Positions 1 through 9,436 of a DNA stretch of 64,000 nucleotides are shown here, in pieces. Each line of letters begins with the position of its first letter. Position 1 is the first letter of the stretch. The notes under the pieces were generated by a model. The model had not been told where the DNA came from and did no database searches. It saw only the letters and a list, made by a program, of their open reading frames with translations. The stretch spans positions 3,051,001 through 3,115,000 of the forward strand of contig NZ_CP039690.1 in assembly GCF_005144885.1 (NCBI RefSeq), read 5' to 3'. Source of the stretch: Phreatobacter stygius. Its GTDB lineage: Bacteria; Pseudomonadota; Alphaproteobacteria; Rhizobiales; Phreatobacteraceae. The position numbers and the translations under genes were made by a program.

Positions 1-243
1 CACGATGCCCTGGGCGAGCCGGCCATGGGTCGGCAGGCGGGTGATGTCGGTGCCGGCAAAACGCAGGCTGCCGGTGGTCGGCTTGGCGGTGCCGATCATC
101 GCGCGCAGGAGCGTGCTCTTGCCCGCGCCATTGGCGCCGAGAACGGTGGCGACCTCGCCGTCGCGCACGGTGAGCGAAACGCCCGACAGCGCGCGGACGC
201 GGCCATAGTCGACGGTCAGGTCGGCGACCTCGAGAAGCACCAT
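1..243 (-). CDS. livF: Liv-type ABC transporter ATPase LivF (partial, 3' end outside window)
   Basis: This is the N-terminal 81 codons of an ATP-binding subunit of a branched-chain-amino-acid-type (HAAT) importer; it would hydrolyse ATP on the cytoplasmic face. Reading leftward from the ATG at 243, the protein begins MVLLEVADLTVDYGRV and shows a Walker A motif GANGAGKST around residues 35-43. The signature and Walker B motifs lie beyond the left edge. The start sits 4 bp after the stop of the upstream LivG gene, so translation is probably coupled. The position as last of the H-M-G-F order supports LivF. The substrate cannot be read from this fragment, and no solute-binding protein gene for this system is in the window. 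Confidence 0.9.
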   Translation of the reverse strand, partial: MVLLEVADLTVDYGRVRALSGVSLTVRDGEVATVLGANGAGKSTLLRAMIGTAKPTTGSLRFAGTDITRLPTHGRLAQGIV

Positions 244-246
244 GGT

Positions 247-1020
247 TCAAACCCCTCCCGTCGCGCCGAGATAGGCCTCGCGGACTTTCGGCTCGCGCTG
301 GATGTCGGCAAGCGAGCCCTCGGCGATCTTTTCGCCGAAGTTCAGCACCACGACGTGGTCGCAGAGGCTGTCGACGAAATGCATGTCGTGCTCGACCACC
401 AGCAGCGTCACGCCACGCGCCTTCAGCGCGACGAGATGGTCGCGCAAGGTCACCGTCTCGCTCGGGTTGAGCCCGGCGGCGGGTTCGTCGAGCAGCAGCA
501 GGGTTGGCTTGGCGAGCGTCGCGCGCACCAGGTCGACGCGTTTGCGCACGCCATAGGAGAGCGCGCTCACCGGTGCGTCGGCGAAGCGCTCGAGACCCCA
601 CTCTTCCAGCGCCGCGACGGCCTCGCGCCGCCACCGGTGGCGGGGGAACAGCCGGAACGGCGAGGCGAGGTCGCGCAAGCCCCGGGTCTGCACGTGCTGG
701 CCGACCAAGAGGTTCTCGATGACCGAGAGATGCGCCATCAGCCGGACGTTCTGGAAGCTGCGCGACAGGCCGAGGCGGATGCGCTGGCGCGACGGCACGT
801 CGGTGATGTCGCGGCCGTCGACCGCGATCCGCCCGCCGGTGACGCCATAGACGCCGCTGATCAGGTTGAACACGGTGGTCTTGCCGGCGCCGTTCGGGCC
901 GATCAGCGCGGTCGCCTCGCCGCGCCGGACATCGAAGCTCAGATCACGCACGACCTTGAGCGCGTTGAACGATTTCGACAGCCCGGCGACCGACAGGACG
1001 GGTTGGGAGGAAGCCGTCAT
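247..1020 (-). CDS. livG: Liv-type ABC transporter ATPase LivG
   Basis: ATP-binding subunit (257 aa) of the first Liv-type importer. From [18 protein letters not shown] it carries Walker [10 protein letters not shown] near residue 39, a Q-loop (SRSFQNVRL) near 90, a signature region [11 protein letters not shown] near 150 and Walker [12 protein letters not shown], with an H-loop in VVEHDM. The length is normal for LivG. The ATG at 1020 overlaps the stop of livM as ATGA, which decides this start over longer in-frame extensions. It would pair with the partial LivF downstream and power the LivH/LivM channel. Substrate unknown. Confidence 0.92.
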   Translation of the reverse strand: MTASSQPVLSVAGLSKSFNALKVVRDLSFDVRRGEATALIGPNGAGKTTVFNLISGVYGVTGGRIAVDGRDITDVPSRQRIRLGLSRSFQNVRLMAHLSVIENLLVGQHVQTRGLRDLASPFRLFPRHRWRREAVAALEEWGLERFADAPVSALSYGVRKRVDLVRATLAKPTLLLLDEPAAGLNPSETVTLRDHLVALKARGVTLLVVEHDMHFVDSLCDHVVVLNFGEKIAEGSLADIQREPKVREAYLGATGGV

Positions 1021-1856
1021 GACGCGTCTCCCGCCCGGCGCCTGAAGCGGTGGAACAGGTTGGCGGTGACGAGCCCTTGGGGCCTTGCCGCCATGATCAG
1101 GATGATGAGGGCGGCGAAGGCCGCGTAACGCCATTGCGAACTGGTGCGCAGGAGTTCCGGCAGGAGCGTGAAGAAGGCGGCGCCGACCAGCGGACCCCAG
1201 ACCGTCTGGGTGCCGCCGAGCAGCACGTAGAGCGCGGTATAGACGCTCAGCAGCACGCTGAAATGTTGCGCCTCGACGAAGCTGAAATGATGGGCGTAGA
1301 AGCCGCCGCCGATGCCGGCGATGACCGCCCCGATGGTGAAGCCGGCGACCTGCAGGCCGCGGACGTTGAGGCCGAGCAGGTCGGCGACGACGACATCGCT
1401 CTTCACCGCGGTCAGGTAGAGCGCGAAACGGGTGCGCGAGATCAGGAAGACGACCAGCACGATCACCACCGCGGCGGCGATCACCCAGGGTGCGCCGACA
1501 TAGGTGCTGACCGGATAGCCGGCGGCCGCGCCGACCGCCTCGACATTGAGGAAGACCGCCGCGATCAGCTGGCCGAGCGCGAAGGTGGCGAGCGCCAGGT
1601 AGATGCCATGGGTGCGCAGCACCGGCACGGCGACGATCAGCGCGATGAGCCCGGCCAGGAGGCCGCCGGTCGGGATGGCGAAGGCCACCGACCAGTCGAA
1701 TTCATTGGTGAGATAGGCGGCGGCATAGGCGCCGATCGCCATGAAGCCGGCAATGCCGAGATTGAGCTGGCCGGCGGCCAGCGGCAGGTAGACCGCATAG
1801 GCCGCGATGATGTTGAACGACAGGATGACCAGGATGCCGAGCTGATAACTGGTCAT
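1017..1856 (-). CDS. livM: Liv-type ABC transporter permease LivM
   Basis: Integral membrane subunit (279 aa) that forms the translocation channel with LivH. The sequence is a run of hydrophobic helices with the LivM hallmark near residue 20-45 ([22 protein letters not shown] is the helix pair region at the N-terminus) and ends in the typical RPQGLV motif before a basic tail. The start at 1856 is chosen because it overlaps the livH stop by one base; a longer in-frame extension would run into livH. The stop overlaps the livG start by four bases, so the four genes form one tightly coupled operon. Confidence 0.9.
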   Translation of the reverse strand: MTSYQLGILVILSFNIIAAYAVYLPLAAGQLNLGIAGFMAIGAYAAAYLTNEFDWSVAFAIPTGGLLAGLIALIVAVPVLRTHGIYLALATFALGQLIAAVFLNVEAVGAAAGYPVSTYVGAPWVIAAAVVIVLVVFLISRTRFALYLTAVKSDVVVADLLGLNVRGLQVAGFTIGAVIAGIGGGFYAHHFSFVEAQHFSVLLSVYTALYVLLGGTQTVWGPLVGAAFFTLLPELLRTSSQWRYAAFAALIILIMAARPQGLVTANLFHRFRRRAGDAS

Positions 1857-2728
1857 CACAGCTTCTCCCGCGTCAGGCTGGCGCCGAGCAGGCCTTGCGG
1901 CCGGATGATCAGGATGACCAGGAGCAGGCCGTAGACGGTGATATTGACCATGTTGGCACCGAGGAAATGGATCGAAAGGACCTCGGCGAGGCCAATGATC
2001 ATGCCGCCGAGGATGGCGCCCCAGATGCTGCCCATGCCGCCGATGATCATGGCGGCGACGCCCTTGAACCCGACCACCTCGCCCATGAAGGGCGAGGCCT
2101 GCTGGTAGTTCATCGCGAAGAGTATGCCGCCCATGGCGGTGAACACCGCCGAGAACACGAAGACCTGCGGGATCAGCCGCGAGACGTTGACGCCGAGCAC
2201 GGTCGCGGTTTCGCGGCTCTCGGCGATGGCGCGGATCCGCCGGCCGGTGCTGGTGGCCTTCAGGAACACCGACAAGCCCGCCACCAGCGCGACCGCGACC
2301 AAAAGGCTGACGAGCTGCGCTCCGCCGATGACCAGGCCCGCGGCGCGGATGTTGAAATCGGGGATGAGGGCTGGAAACGACTGCTGGTCGGAGCCGAAGC
2401 GGATCAGCACCAGGTTTTCCAGGAGCACCAGGAAGCCGAGCGAACTGACCAGCGGGATCTCCGGGTCGCCCTCGGCCATCAGGCGGTAGGACAGCCGTTC
2501 CACCAGCAGCGCCACCGCCGCGGCGGCGCAAAGCGCGGTGATGATCGCGGCCGACCAGTGCCAGCCGGCGGCCAGCATGGCCCAGCTGACCATGCCGCCC
2601 AGCATGAACAGGCCGGGGATCGAGAAATTCAGGAAATTGAGGATGCCGATGGCAATGGTGAAAGCCACCGCGACGAGCACGTAGATGCTTCCCAGCATCG
2701 ATCCGTTGACGATCTGCTGCGCCAACAT
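1856..2728 (-). CDS. livH: Liv-type ABC transporter permease LivH
   Basis: Membrane permease (290 aa) of the first Liv system and first gene of its visible operon. It begins MLAQQIVNGSMLGSIYVLVA and has the LivH features: the motif GILNFLNFSIPGLFMLGG for the second helix, an EAA-like cytoplasmic loop near the middle and the C-terminal RPQGLLG. Three in-frame ATGs lie at 2743, 2734 and 2728. The one at 2728 is preceded by a perfect AGGAGG at 2740-2735 with 6-nt spacing, so it is preferred. The substrate is not predictable, since the binding protein is not visible. Confidence 0.9.
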   Translation of the reverse strand: MLAQQIVNGSMLGSIYVLVAVAFTIAIGILNFLNFSIPGLFMLGGMVSWAMLAAGWHWSAAIITALCAAAAVALLVERLSYRLMAEGDPEIPLVSSLGFLVLLENLVLIRFGSDQQSFPALIPDFNIRAAGLVIGGAQLVSLLVAVALVAGLSVFLKATSTGRRIRAIAESRETATVLGVNVSRLIPQVFVFSAVFTAMGGILFAMNYQQASPFMGEVVGFKGVAAMIIGGMGSIWGAILGGMIIGLAEVLSIHFLGANMVNITVYGLLLVILIIRPQGLLGASLTREKL

Positions 2729-2743
2729 GCGCATCCTCCTCAT

Positions 2744-2815
2744 AGTCGAATTATCATTCTTAATTAGCTTTAGAAAAAAGCTATTTCATATCGAAGTCAA
2801 GCTGAAATTTCAGAC
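2744..2815 (-). promoter_or_regulatory. AT-rich probable promoter/operator of the first liv operon
   Basis: The 299 bp between livH and the AraC gene hold an AT-rich stretch next to livH. A 12-bp perfect palindrome CTGAAATTTCAG (2802-2813) is followed, on the minus strand, by a TTGACT that could serve as a -35 element. No convincing -10 was identified. The palindrome resembles an operator, but its regulator is unknown. The remaining 200 bp to 3027 are GC-rich and show nothing recognisable. Confidence 0.35.
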
Positions 2816-3027
2816 GTTCCGCAGCCATCGGCGGCCGTGCGGCAGCACGTGCTTGCGGCATTTCGTCGAGATTTTGGGCAAGGGGCGGGGCGACCGCGTC
2901 GCATCGATCGGCGGCAATGCCGGTGACCTCAGGCGCCGCGCCGTCTCAACGCCGGCCGCGCGATCGCTTGACATGTCGCTGGTTCGAAACCTGGCCGGGA
3001 CGATGCGCCGGCGATGCGCGCCGGCGC

Positions 3028-4233
3028 TCAGATATAGGGGCGCCGCTCACGCTGCAGGAAGCCCGGCGTTGCCAGATCGGCCTCGGGTCGGGATGCGCCC
3101 GATGCCGGGCCGGGCGGGTCGATCGCGGCCGTCCACTCGGGCAGCGGCGCGTCCATGGTGGCGAGCTTGGCCGGCACCGGGCTGGTCTGCGTCGCCTGCC
3201 AACGCCGGATCAGCGCCTTCATGGCCTCCGGTCCCTCCCGGCGGATGACCGAAGGCGCGCAGCCGAAGGTCGCCCGGAACAGCCGGTTGAAATGCGAGAT
3301 GTCGGAAAAGCCGCTTTCGGTCGCGACGATGGTGATGGTCTTGTCGGAATTGGCCAGCAGCCACAGGCCGTAGAACACCCGGAGGTCGCGCGAGAACTCC
3401 TGGATGCTCTTGCCGACGACCTTGCGAAAGACCCGCTCCAGCTGGCGTTTCGACAGGCCGACCGTATGGGCGATATCGTCGACCTTCTGCGGCGTGCTGA
3501 GATTCTGCTCGATCAGCAGCATGGCGCGGCGCACCCTGGTATCGTCGACCGCGCCGGCGCTCGGCGGTTGCGGCTGGGCGCCGGCCGCGGGCCGGGCCTT
3601 GTCGGTCACCATGATGTGCAGGCTCTTCTGCGCGCGGCCGGGACCCAGGTGCCGCTCGACCATCCAGGCGCCGAGATCGAGCGCCGCAAGGCCGCCCGCG
3701 CAGGTGATGAACGGGCCGTCCTCGACGAACAGCTGGTCGGCCACCGGCACCATGTCGCCATAACGGTCGATCAGGTCGGGCAGGTGGTACCAGCTGACGC
3801 AGCACTTGCGGCCGCGCATGAGCTGGGCTTCCGCGAGCGCGAAGCTGCCGGTGCAGACGCCGGCGATCGAAACCCCCTTGGCCGCCGCCTGGCGCAGGAA
3901 ATCCAGCGTCTTGGGATGATAGGTCGTGCCGCGGTCGATCAGGCCGCCGACCACGACGATATAGTCGAAACGCTCGGGCCGGTCGAAGGTCTCCCAGGGC
4001 AGGACCTGCAGGCCGCAGCTCGCCGCGATCGGGCTGAGATCGGGCGCCAGAACGCTCCAGGAACAGCGTTCCGGCCGGCTCCGGTCGCCCTCGTCGGCGG
4101 CCAGCCGCAACAGGTCCATGATCGCCGAAAAGGCGATCAGCGTGAAATTGGGCAGGAGCACGAAGCCGACCGACAGCTGGCGCCGCGGCGCCTTGGCCGA
4201 TGGGAGACCGCGATGGTGACCGAACTCTGCCAT
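3028..4233 (-). CDS. GlxA/GbdR-like AraC-family transcriptional regulator (DJ-1/PfpI + HTH)
   Basis: A 401-aa regulator with two domains: an N-terminal class I glutamine-amidotransferase-like DJ-1/PfpI fold (about 15-190, with the nucleophile-elbow-like segment GVCTGSFALAEA) and a C-terminal AraC double HTH (about 235-330, ending in the typical SHFNRLFRATFG-CAPS signature). Family members of this architecture include GbdR, CdhR and SouR, which sense glycine betaine/dimethylglycine, carnitine and sarcosine in Pseudomonas. It lies between a liv transporter and a sarcosine oxidase operon, so it is the best candidate activator of both (inference). The ATG at 4233 has a GGAGG 7 nt upstream and is preferred over the longer start at 4302. 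A basic, Pro-rich 70-residue C-terminal tail is unusual. Confidence 0.9.
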   Translation of the reverse strand: MAEFGHHRGLPSAKAPRRQLSVGFVLLPNFTLIAFSAIMDLLRLAADEGDRSRPERCSWSVLAPDLSPIAASCGLQVLPWETFDRPERFDYIVVVGGLIDRGTTYHPKTLDFLRQAAAKGVSIAGVCTGSFALAEAQLMRGRKCCVSWYHLPDLIDRYGDMVPVADQLFVEDGPFITCAGGLAALDLGAWMVERHLGPGRAQKSLHIMVTDKARPAAGAQPQPPSAGAVDDTRVRRAMLLIEQNLSTPQKVDDIAHTVGLSKRQLERVFRKVVGKSIQEFSRDLRVFYGLWLLANSDKTITIVATESGFSDISHFNRLFRATFGCAPSVIRREGPEAMKALIRRWQATQTSPVPAKLATMDAPLPEWTAAIDPPGPASGASRPEADLATPGFLQRERRPYI

Positions 4234-4343
4234 GCGTCCTCCGGAATGGCCGCGCTCGGGCGAGCCTATCAGTCCGGGAAACAACAGCAAGGATCGGGCC
4301 AATTATTCGGCCTCGACGAGGGGCGCCGCCAGCCGCCGGCGGG

Positions 4344-5063
4344 TCAATGGACACCGCCGAAATAGGCGCGCTGCACCTCGGCATCGGCCAAAAGCACCTC
4401 GGGTGTGCCGTGCACGGCGATCCGCCCTTGCGACAGCACATAACCGTAATGGGCGATCGCCAGCGTCTGGTTGACGTTCTGCTCGACCAGCAGGACGGTC
4501 ACGCCGGTGTCGTTGATGCGCCGGATGACGTTGAAGTTCTCCTGGACGAACAGGGGCGACAGGCCGAGCGAGGGCTCGTCGACAACCAGCAGCTTCGGTT
4601 CGGTCATCAGGCCGCGGCCGATCGAGACCATGGCCTGTTCGCCGCCCGACATGGTGCCCGCCAATTGCCTGGCGCGTTCGCCGAGCCGCGGAAAGGTCTC
4701 GAACACCTTGTCCATGCGCATCCGGATCACCTTCTCGGAGGCCACCCGGTAGGCGCCGAGGCGCAGGTTCTCCTCCACCGTCATCTTGGCGAAGATGCGC
4801 CGTCCCTCGGGAATGCAGGCGATGCCGAGGCCGACGATCTCGTGGGTCTGCAGGGTGTCGAGCTTGTGGCCGTCGAAGGCGATCGAGCCGGCGCGTGGCG
4901 GCGTCAGGCGCAGGATCGAACGGATCAGCGTCGACTTGCCGGCGCCGTTCGACCCGAGGATGCAGGTGATGCGTCCGGGCGCCACCTCGATCGACAGGCC
5001 GGAGAGCACATCGGCCCGGTCATAGGCGGTGTAGACGTCCGTAACTGTCAGCCGGCCGGTCAT
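4344..5063 (-). CDS. livF: Liv-type ABC transporter ATPase LivF
   Basis: ATPase subunit (239 aa) of the second Liv transporter. It shows Walker A GSNGAGKST (about 36-44), the family-typical GIACIPEGRRIF segment, a full signature LAGTMSGGEQ and Walker B LLVVDEPSLGL, then the H-loop LLVEQN. Its start overlaps the stop of livG as ATGA. It is the last gene of a five-gene unit transcribed leftward (binding protein, livH, livM, livG, livF). The neighbouring sarcosine genes suggest that the cargo is an N-methylated amino acid or related amine, which is inference only. Confidence 0.93.
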   Translation of the reverse strand: MTGRLTVTDVYTAYDRADVLSGLSIEVAPGRITCILGSNGAGKSTLIRSILRLTPPRAGSIAFDGHKLDTLQTHEIVGLGIACIPEGRRIFAKMTVEENLRLGAYRVASEKVIRMRMDKVFETFPRLGERARQLAGTMSGGEQAMVSIGRGLMTEPKLLVVDEPSLGLSPLFVQENFNVIRRINDTGVTVLLVEQNVNQTLAIAHYGYVLSQGRIAVHGTPEVLLADAEVQRAYFGGVH

Positions 5064-5878
5064 GATTGCCCCAGATAGGCTTCGCGCACGACCGGGTCCG
5101 CGGCAACGTCGCGGAACCGGCCCTCGCAGATCTTCTTGCCGTAATTGAGCACCACGCAGCGGTCGGTGACCCGCTCGATCAGGCCCATTTCATGCTCGAC
5201 GATGATGATGGTGAGATCGCCCAGCGAGCGGCGCACGCCCAGGATCTCGTCCATCAGCTGGTCGGTCTCGTCATGGGTCATGCCGGCGGAGGGTTCGTCG
5301 AGCAGCACCAGCTTCGGCCGGCCGACCAGGGCGCGGCAGATCTCGACCCGGCGGCGGTCGATCATGCCGAGCGAAATGGCCGGTTCGAACAGCTTGTCGG
5401 CCAGTGTCGGGCTGAACACATGCAAGAGCTCGCGCGCCTCGGCCGCCATGGTCCGGGCCTCGGTCGCGAAGGCCTTGCGGCGGAACAGGTTGTGCCAGAG
5501 CCCGCTGTCGAGGCGGCCCTGCGCGCCGAGCGCGATATTGTCGAACACCGACAAGGGCAGGCAGAGTCGCGAGCGCTGAAAGGTGCGGGCAAGCCCATGG
5601 GCCGACAGGTTCTGCGCCTGGGCGCGGGTGATGTCGACGCCGTCGAGGCGGATCGAGCCGGCGCTCGCCGCATAGACGCCGCTGACCACATTGAAGAAGG
5701 TCGTCTTGCCCGAACCGTTGGGGCCGATCAGCCCCAGCACTTCGCCGCGGCCGACATCGATGTCGAGTTCGTTGAGCGCCATGAGCCCGCCGAAGCGCAC
5801 GGACAGGCCGCGGCATTCGAGCAATCTCGCCGGGCTCGCCGCGCTGGCCGGGTTGGCCTGTGCCTGATGCGCACTCAT
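5060..5878 (-). CDS. livG: Liv-type ABC transporter ATPase LivG
   Basis: ATPase subunit (272 aa) of the second Liv system. It has a short polar N-terminal extension (MSAHQAQANPASAASPARL), then Walker A GPNGSGKTT near residue 50, Q-loop ARTFQRSRL, Walker B LVLLDEPSAGM and H-loop IIVEHEM. The usual LSxGxxR signature reads LGMIDRRRVEICRAL: it lacks the Ser-Gly pair, but the helix that follows is conserved. The start at 5878 overlaps the livM stop as ATGA and so is well supported. It works with LivF as the heterodimeric motor. Confidence 0.92.
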   Translation of the reverse strand: MSAHQAQANPASAASPARLLECRGLSVRFGGLMALNELDIDVGRGEVLGLIGPNGSGKTTFFNVVSGVYAASAGSIRLDGVDITRAQAQNLSAHGLARTFQRSRLCLPLSVFDNIALGAQGRLDSGLWHNLFRRKAFATEARTMAAEARELLHVFSPTLADKLFEPAISLGMIDRRRVEICRALVGRPKLVLLDEPSAGMTHDETDQLMDEILGVRRSLGDLTIIIVEHEMGLIERVTDRCVVLNYGKKICEGRFRDVAADPVVREAYLGQS

Positions 5879-7107
5879 GACCGGGCCTCCAGGTTGAGCT
5901 TGCGCACCCGGCGCGCCACCAGCCCGTCGGGCCGGACGATCAGGATGACGATCACCAGCAGCGCGTAGAGCAGCAGCCGGTATTCCTGGATGAATTGCAG
6001 CTTCTCCGGCAGCAGCACCACGATGAGGGCTGCCGGCAGCACGCCCCAGCGGTTGCCGATGCCGCCGAGAATGACGATCGACACCATGACGAGCGAGTCG
6101 CCGAAGGTGAAATTGCTCGGCGCGATGAAGCCGGTCATCTTCGCATAGACCGCGCCCATCACGCCGGCCAGGAAATTGCCCAGCGTGAAGGCCAGGATCT
6201 TCCACCGACCGATCTTCAGGCCGAACACCGAGGCCGCGGTTTCGTCGAGCCGGACGGCATCGAACCAGATGCCGATCCAGGACCGGTCGATCAGGCCGGC
6301 CAGCATCATGGCGAGCGCCGCCAGCGCGCCGGTCAGCAGCACGTAATTGGCGTAGAACGAGATGGTGAAGCCGGCGATGTGCAGGTCCTCGGAAAAATCC
6401 CAGCCGAACAGGTTGATGCCGGGGATCTTCAGGCCCTGCGGCCCGCCGAGCAGTTCGTTGGCGTCGAGGAAGACGTTGAACATCACGCCGAAGGCCAGCG
6501 TCGTCAGCGCCGCGTAGTGGCCGCGCGTGCGCAGCACCGGCAGGATCAAGAGCGAGCCGATGGCAACCGCGACCAGTCCGCCGGTGACCAGCACGACGGG
6601 ATCGGGCAGGCCGCCGGCCTGGCCGAGCATGGCGGCGGTATAACCGCCGGTGCCGACAAAGGCGGCGGCGGCGAAATTGGTCAGGCCGGCATAACCCATC
6701 TGGATGGTCAGGCCGACGCAGACGGTGGCATAGATCAGCACGGTTGAGAGCATCAGCAGGCCGAAATTGTCGTCCCTGAGCACGAACAGCACGGCGAGCG
6801 TCGCAGCCGTGATGAGGCCGCGCAGCAGCCAGGGGTGGTCGGCGGCGGCGGCCTCGGTCGCCGCCACGCCGCCGAAGCGGGCCGCGCCCAGGCAGATCGC
6901 GGCGATCGCCGCCAGCGCCAGGCCGAGCAGTTTCTGGTTCTCGATCAGCACCAGGACGGTCAGTGCTGTCGCCGCGAAGGCGACCGCCGCCACCAGCGGC
7001 CACCGATGGGCGCGCTGGCCGGACCGGGGCAAGGTGCCGGCGCCGGTGCGGACCGGGGAATCGCCGGCCAGTTGGCCGACGCGGCTCATGTCGGACAGAT
7101 CGGTCAT
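5875..7107 (-). CDS. livM: Liv-type ABC transporter permease LivM
   Basis: Permease of 410 aa, longer than the usual ~300-330 because of an N-terminal extension with extra membrane segments: a polar start (MTDLSDMSRVGQLAGD), hydrophobic helices at about 40-60 and 63-80, and another near 105-120. The core then follows with the LivM motif GYAGLTNFAAAAFVGTGGYT and a C-terminal IVRPDGLV. The start at 7107 overlaps the livH stop by four bases. It forms the channel with LivH of the same operon. Confidence 0.92.
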   Translation of the reverse strand: MTDLSDMSRVGQLAGDSPVRTGAGTLPRSGQRAHRWPLVAAVAFAATALTVLVLIENQKLLGLALAAIAAICLGAARFGGVAATEAAAADHPWLLRGLITAATLAVLFVLRDDNFGLLMLSTVLIYATVCVGLTIQMGYAGLTNFAAAAFVGTGGYTAAMLGQAGGLPDPVVLVTGGLVAVAIGSLLILPVLRTRGHYAALTTLAFGVMFNVFLDANELLGGPQGLKIPGINLFGWDFSEDLHIAGFTISFYANYVLLTGALAALAMMLAGLIDRSWIGIWFDAVRLDETAASVFGLKIGRWKILAFTLGNFLAGVMGAVYAKMTGFIAPSNFTFGDSLVMVSIVILGGIGNRWGVLPAALIVVLLPEKLQFIQEYRLLLYALLVIVILIVRPDGLVARRVRKLNLEARS

Positions 7108-8015
7108 ACCCGCTCGCTCCCCCGCTCGGCGAGCAGCCCGGTCGGCCGCCAGGTGATGAGCACGATGACCAGGACGAAGGCGAAGACGTTCTTGTAGTCG
7201 CTCATCGACGGGATCGCCGCGACCACGAAGGTCTGCAGGCCGGCGAACAGATAACCGCCGATGATGGCGCCCCAGATATTGCCGAGGCCGCCGACAATCG
7301 CCGCGCTGAAGCCGATGACCGCGAGCAGCAGGCCCATGCCGTAATTGATCTCGCTGTAATAGAGCCCGTAGATCGTGCCGGCGAAGCCGGCGGTGATCGA
7401 TCCCAGCGCGAAGGTGAGCGGAATGACCCGCGCATAGTTGATGCCCATGGTCCGGGCCGTCTCGACATCCTCGGCCACCGCCCGCATGGCGAGGCCGAAG
7501 CGCGTGCGGTTGATGATCCAATGCACCACCGCGATCGAGGCGATGCCGGCGACCATCAGGATCAGCCCGTCATTGCGGACGAAGACATTGCCGAGGTTGA
7601 AGCCGCCCGAGGGCAGCAGTTCGGGAAAGCGCTGCGGATTCGTGCCGTTCGGAAAGAACAGCCGGATCGCCTCGCGAATGAGGGTGCCGACCATCATGGT
7701 CATCAAGAGCATGTTGAGCGGCGGCGCATTGCGCAGCGGCATGATCAGGAAATGCGAGATGCCGGCGCCGACCACGGCCGACAGCAGCATGGCCGCCGCG
7801 AATACCGCGATCAGCTGGATGCCGACCGGCAATCCCAGCGCATGGGTCGCCCAGGCGGCGACCAGGCCGCCGAAGGCGCCGAGCGTCAGCACGTCGCCAT
7901 GGGAGAACTTGATGACGTTCATCACCCCGAAGAAGATGGTGAACCCCATGGCCACCAGGCCATAGATTGTTCCCTGCATCAGGCCGTTGAGCAGGTGTTG
8001 GCCGATCATGCCCAT
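7104..8015 (-). CDS. livH: Liv-type ABC transporter permease LivH
   Basis: Permease of 303 aa with the LivH fold. The N-terminal helix is LLNGLMQGTIYGLVAMGFT, the motif GVMNVIKFSHGDVLTLGAFGG follows, and the C-terminal motif is WRPTGLLAERG. An AAGGA box lies 7-8 nt upstream of the ATG at 8015; a second in-frame ATG at 8009 is the alternative. The gene sits 34 bp downstream of the solute-binding protein gene and overlaps livM. Confidence 0.92.
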   Translation of the reverse strand: MGMIGQHLLNGLMQGTIYGLVAMGFTIFFGVMNVIKFSHGDVLTLGAFGGLVAAWATHALGLPVGIQLIAVFAAAMLLSAVVGAGISHFLIMPLRNAPPLNMLLMTMMVGTLIREAIRLFFPNGTNPQRFPELLPSGGFNLGNVFVRNDGLILMVAGIASIAVVHWIINRTRFGLAMRAVAEDVETARTMGINYARVIPLTFALGSITAGFAGTIYGLYYSEINYGMGLLLAVIGFSAAIVGGLGNIWGAIIGGYLFAGLQTFVVAAIPSMSDYKNVFAFVLVIVLITWRPTGLLAERGSERV

Positions 8016-8049
8016 GGGAGCGTCCTTCGCTTCAGATGTCCCACGGGGC

Positions 8050-9234
8050 TCAGGGCAGGTTTTTCAGCTTGCGCTTGCCGCTGGCATATTCGCTGTCTTC
8101 CCAGACCACCCACTTGCCGTCCTGCACGACATATTTGGTGGTGAGCGGCGTGATGTTCTGCCCGTGATCGTCGAAATTGATCGGGCCGACGATGGACGGG
8201 CGGTCCTTCACGTCGCCGAGCGCGGCGGTCACCTTGGCGCGGTCCGGGCCGGTCTTCTCGATGGTCTCCAGCACCAGCCGGGTCGCCACATAGGCGAAGG
8301 GGCCATAGGCTTCCGGCGGATCGCGATAGCCGGCGGCGGCGTAATTGTCGGTGAAGAACTTGCCGCCCGGCATGCGCGAGATCGGCGGGCTGTCGAAGAA
8401 GGTCAGCGTGCCCTCGGCAAGCTCCGGCCCGACCGCTGCGATGAAGGCATCGCCCATGATGCCGGAATTGCCCTCGAACTGGGCGACGATGCCGAGCTTC
8501 TCCATTTGCGTGCGCAGGCGCGCGCCGAGCGGCGTCAGGCCGCCGAAATAGATCACCTCGGGTTTCAGTTCCTTGATCTTGGTCAGCTCGGCGGAAAGAT
8601 CCTGCTGGTCCGGCGGCACGGCGAAGGTGCCGAGGATCTCGTTGCCGTTCTCCAGAGTGAACTGGGCGAAGTACTTGTTCATCGACTTGCCGTAGTCGGT
8701 GGAGTCGACGAAGGAGACGAACTTCCTGTAGCCGCGCTCCCTCATGAACTGCGCGCCGACCCGGTTCTGGCCGATCAGGATGCCGCTGACCCGGTGCACC
8801 TCGGGATATTTCCTGGCATAGGTGATCTCCGGCAGCACCGCCGCCCAGACCACCATCGGCAGCTTGAAGCGGTTGAAGATGTCGACCGTGGCGATCGCGG
8901 TCGCCGAGCAATAATGCGGGATCGCCGCGATGATCGAGCGGTCGGAGGCGATCTTGGTCACCACCTGCACGCCGACATTCGGTTTGCACTCGTCGTCGAG
9001 CACCACCAGCTCATAATCGTATTTGGTCGTCGGATCGGCGTTCATCAGCTTGACCGCAAGCTCGGCTGAATTGCGTCCGCCGATGCCGTGCGGCGACAAG
9101 GCGCCGGTCAGCGGCCCGACAAAGGCGATCTTGACCTTGTCTTTCGCATAAGCCTGGTCGGCACCGCCGCGGGCGAGCTGCAGCACGCCGGATGCTGCAA
9201 GCGCGGTGAAGGTCCGCTTCGTCATCGTCGCCAT
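8050..9234 (-). CDS. Liv-type periplasmic substrate-binding protein
   Basis: Solute-binding protein (394 aa) of the second Liv transporter, with the type I periplasmic-binding (Peripla_BP_6) fold. A short N-terminal export segment (MATMTKRTFTALAASGVLQLA) precedes KVKIAFVGPLTGALSPHG, the canonical first strand and substrate loop. Later segments SVAT..FNRFKLPMVVWAAV and GRN-type hinge regions fit the family. The signal peptide is weak (no clear cleavage box), which could mean a start-site issue. An SD-like GGAG lies about 8 nt before the ATG. As first gene of the leftward operon it faces the sarcosine operon across a 316-bp control region. The ligand is inferred to be sarcosine, dimethylglycine or a related compound and is not shown by the sequence. 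Confidence 0.9.
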   Translation of the reverse strand: MATMTKRTFTALAASGVLQLARGGADQAYAKDKVKIAFVGPLTGALSPHGIGGRNSAELAVKLMNADPTTKYDYELVVLDDECKPNVGVQVVTKIASDRSIIAAIPHYCSATAIATVDIFNRFKLPMVVWAAVLPEITYARKYPEVHRVSGILIGQNRVGAQFMRERGYRKFVSFVDSTDYGKSMNKYFAQFTLENGNEILGTFAVPPDQQDLSAELTKIKELKPEVIYFGGLTPLGARLRTQMEKLGIVAQFEGNSGIMGDAFIAAVGPELAEGTLTFFDSPPISRMPGGKFFTDNYAAAGYRDPPEAYGPFAYVATRLVLETIEKTGPDRAKVTAALGDVKDRPSIVGPINFDDHGQNITPLTTKYVVQDGKWVVWEDSEYASGKRKLKNLP

Positions 9235-9436
9235 GGTTCATCTCCGGAAGTTATTGTTCTCCTCGAACGTTAGGCGGCGGGCGAAATGCCAAGCTAGGAC
9301 GCATGGGCGCTCGGGCTTGAACGAATGCGTCATCTCCGATCGGGCGCGCGGCGAGAAGATTGCCGCTGCGCGCCGCGCCTGTCCCAGTGTCATGGCGCAA
9401 TCGTCCTATCGGCTTTGGCTGCTCCGGCCGAACAAT

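Noticed and set aside
25-1128. Long plus-strand open frame over the first liv operon (and similar ones at 1050-1934, 1895-2767, 2917-4365, 7987-9069)
   Set aside because: These are antisense to well-recognised liv and regulator genes; they are rich in Arg, Asp, Gly and His, as expected for mirror frames of GC-rich codons, and have no family motifs.
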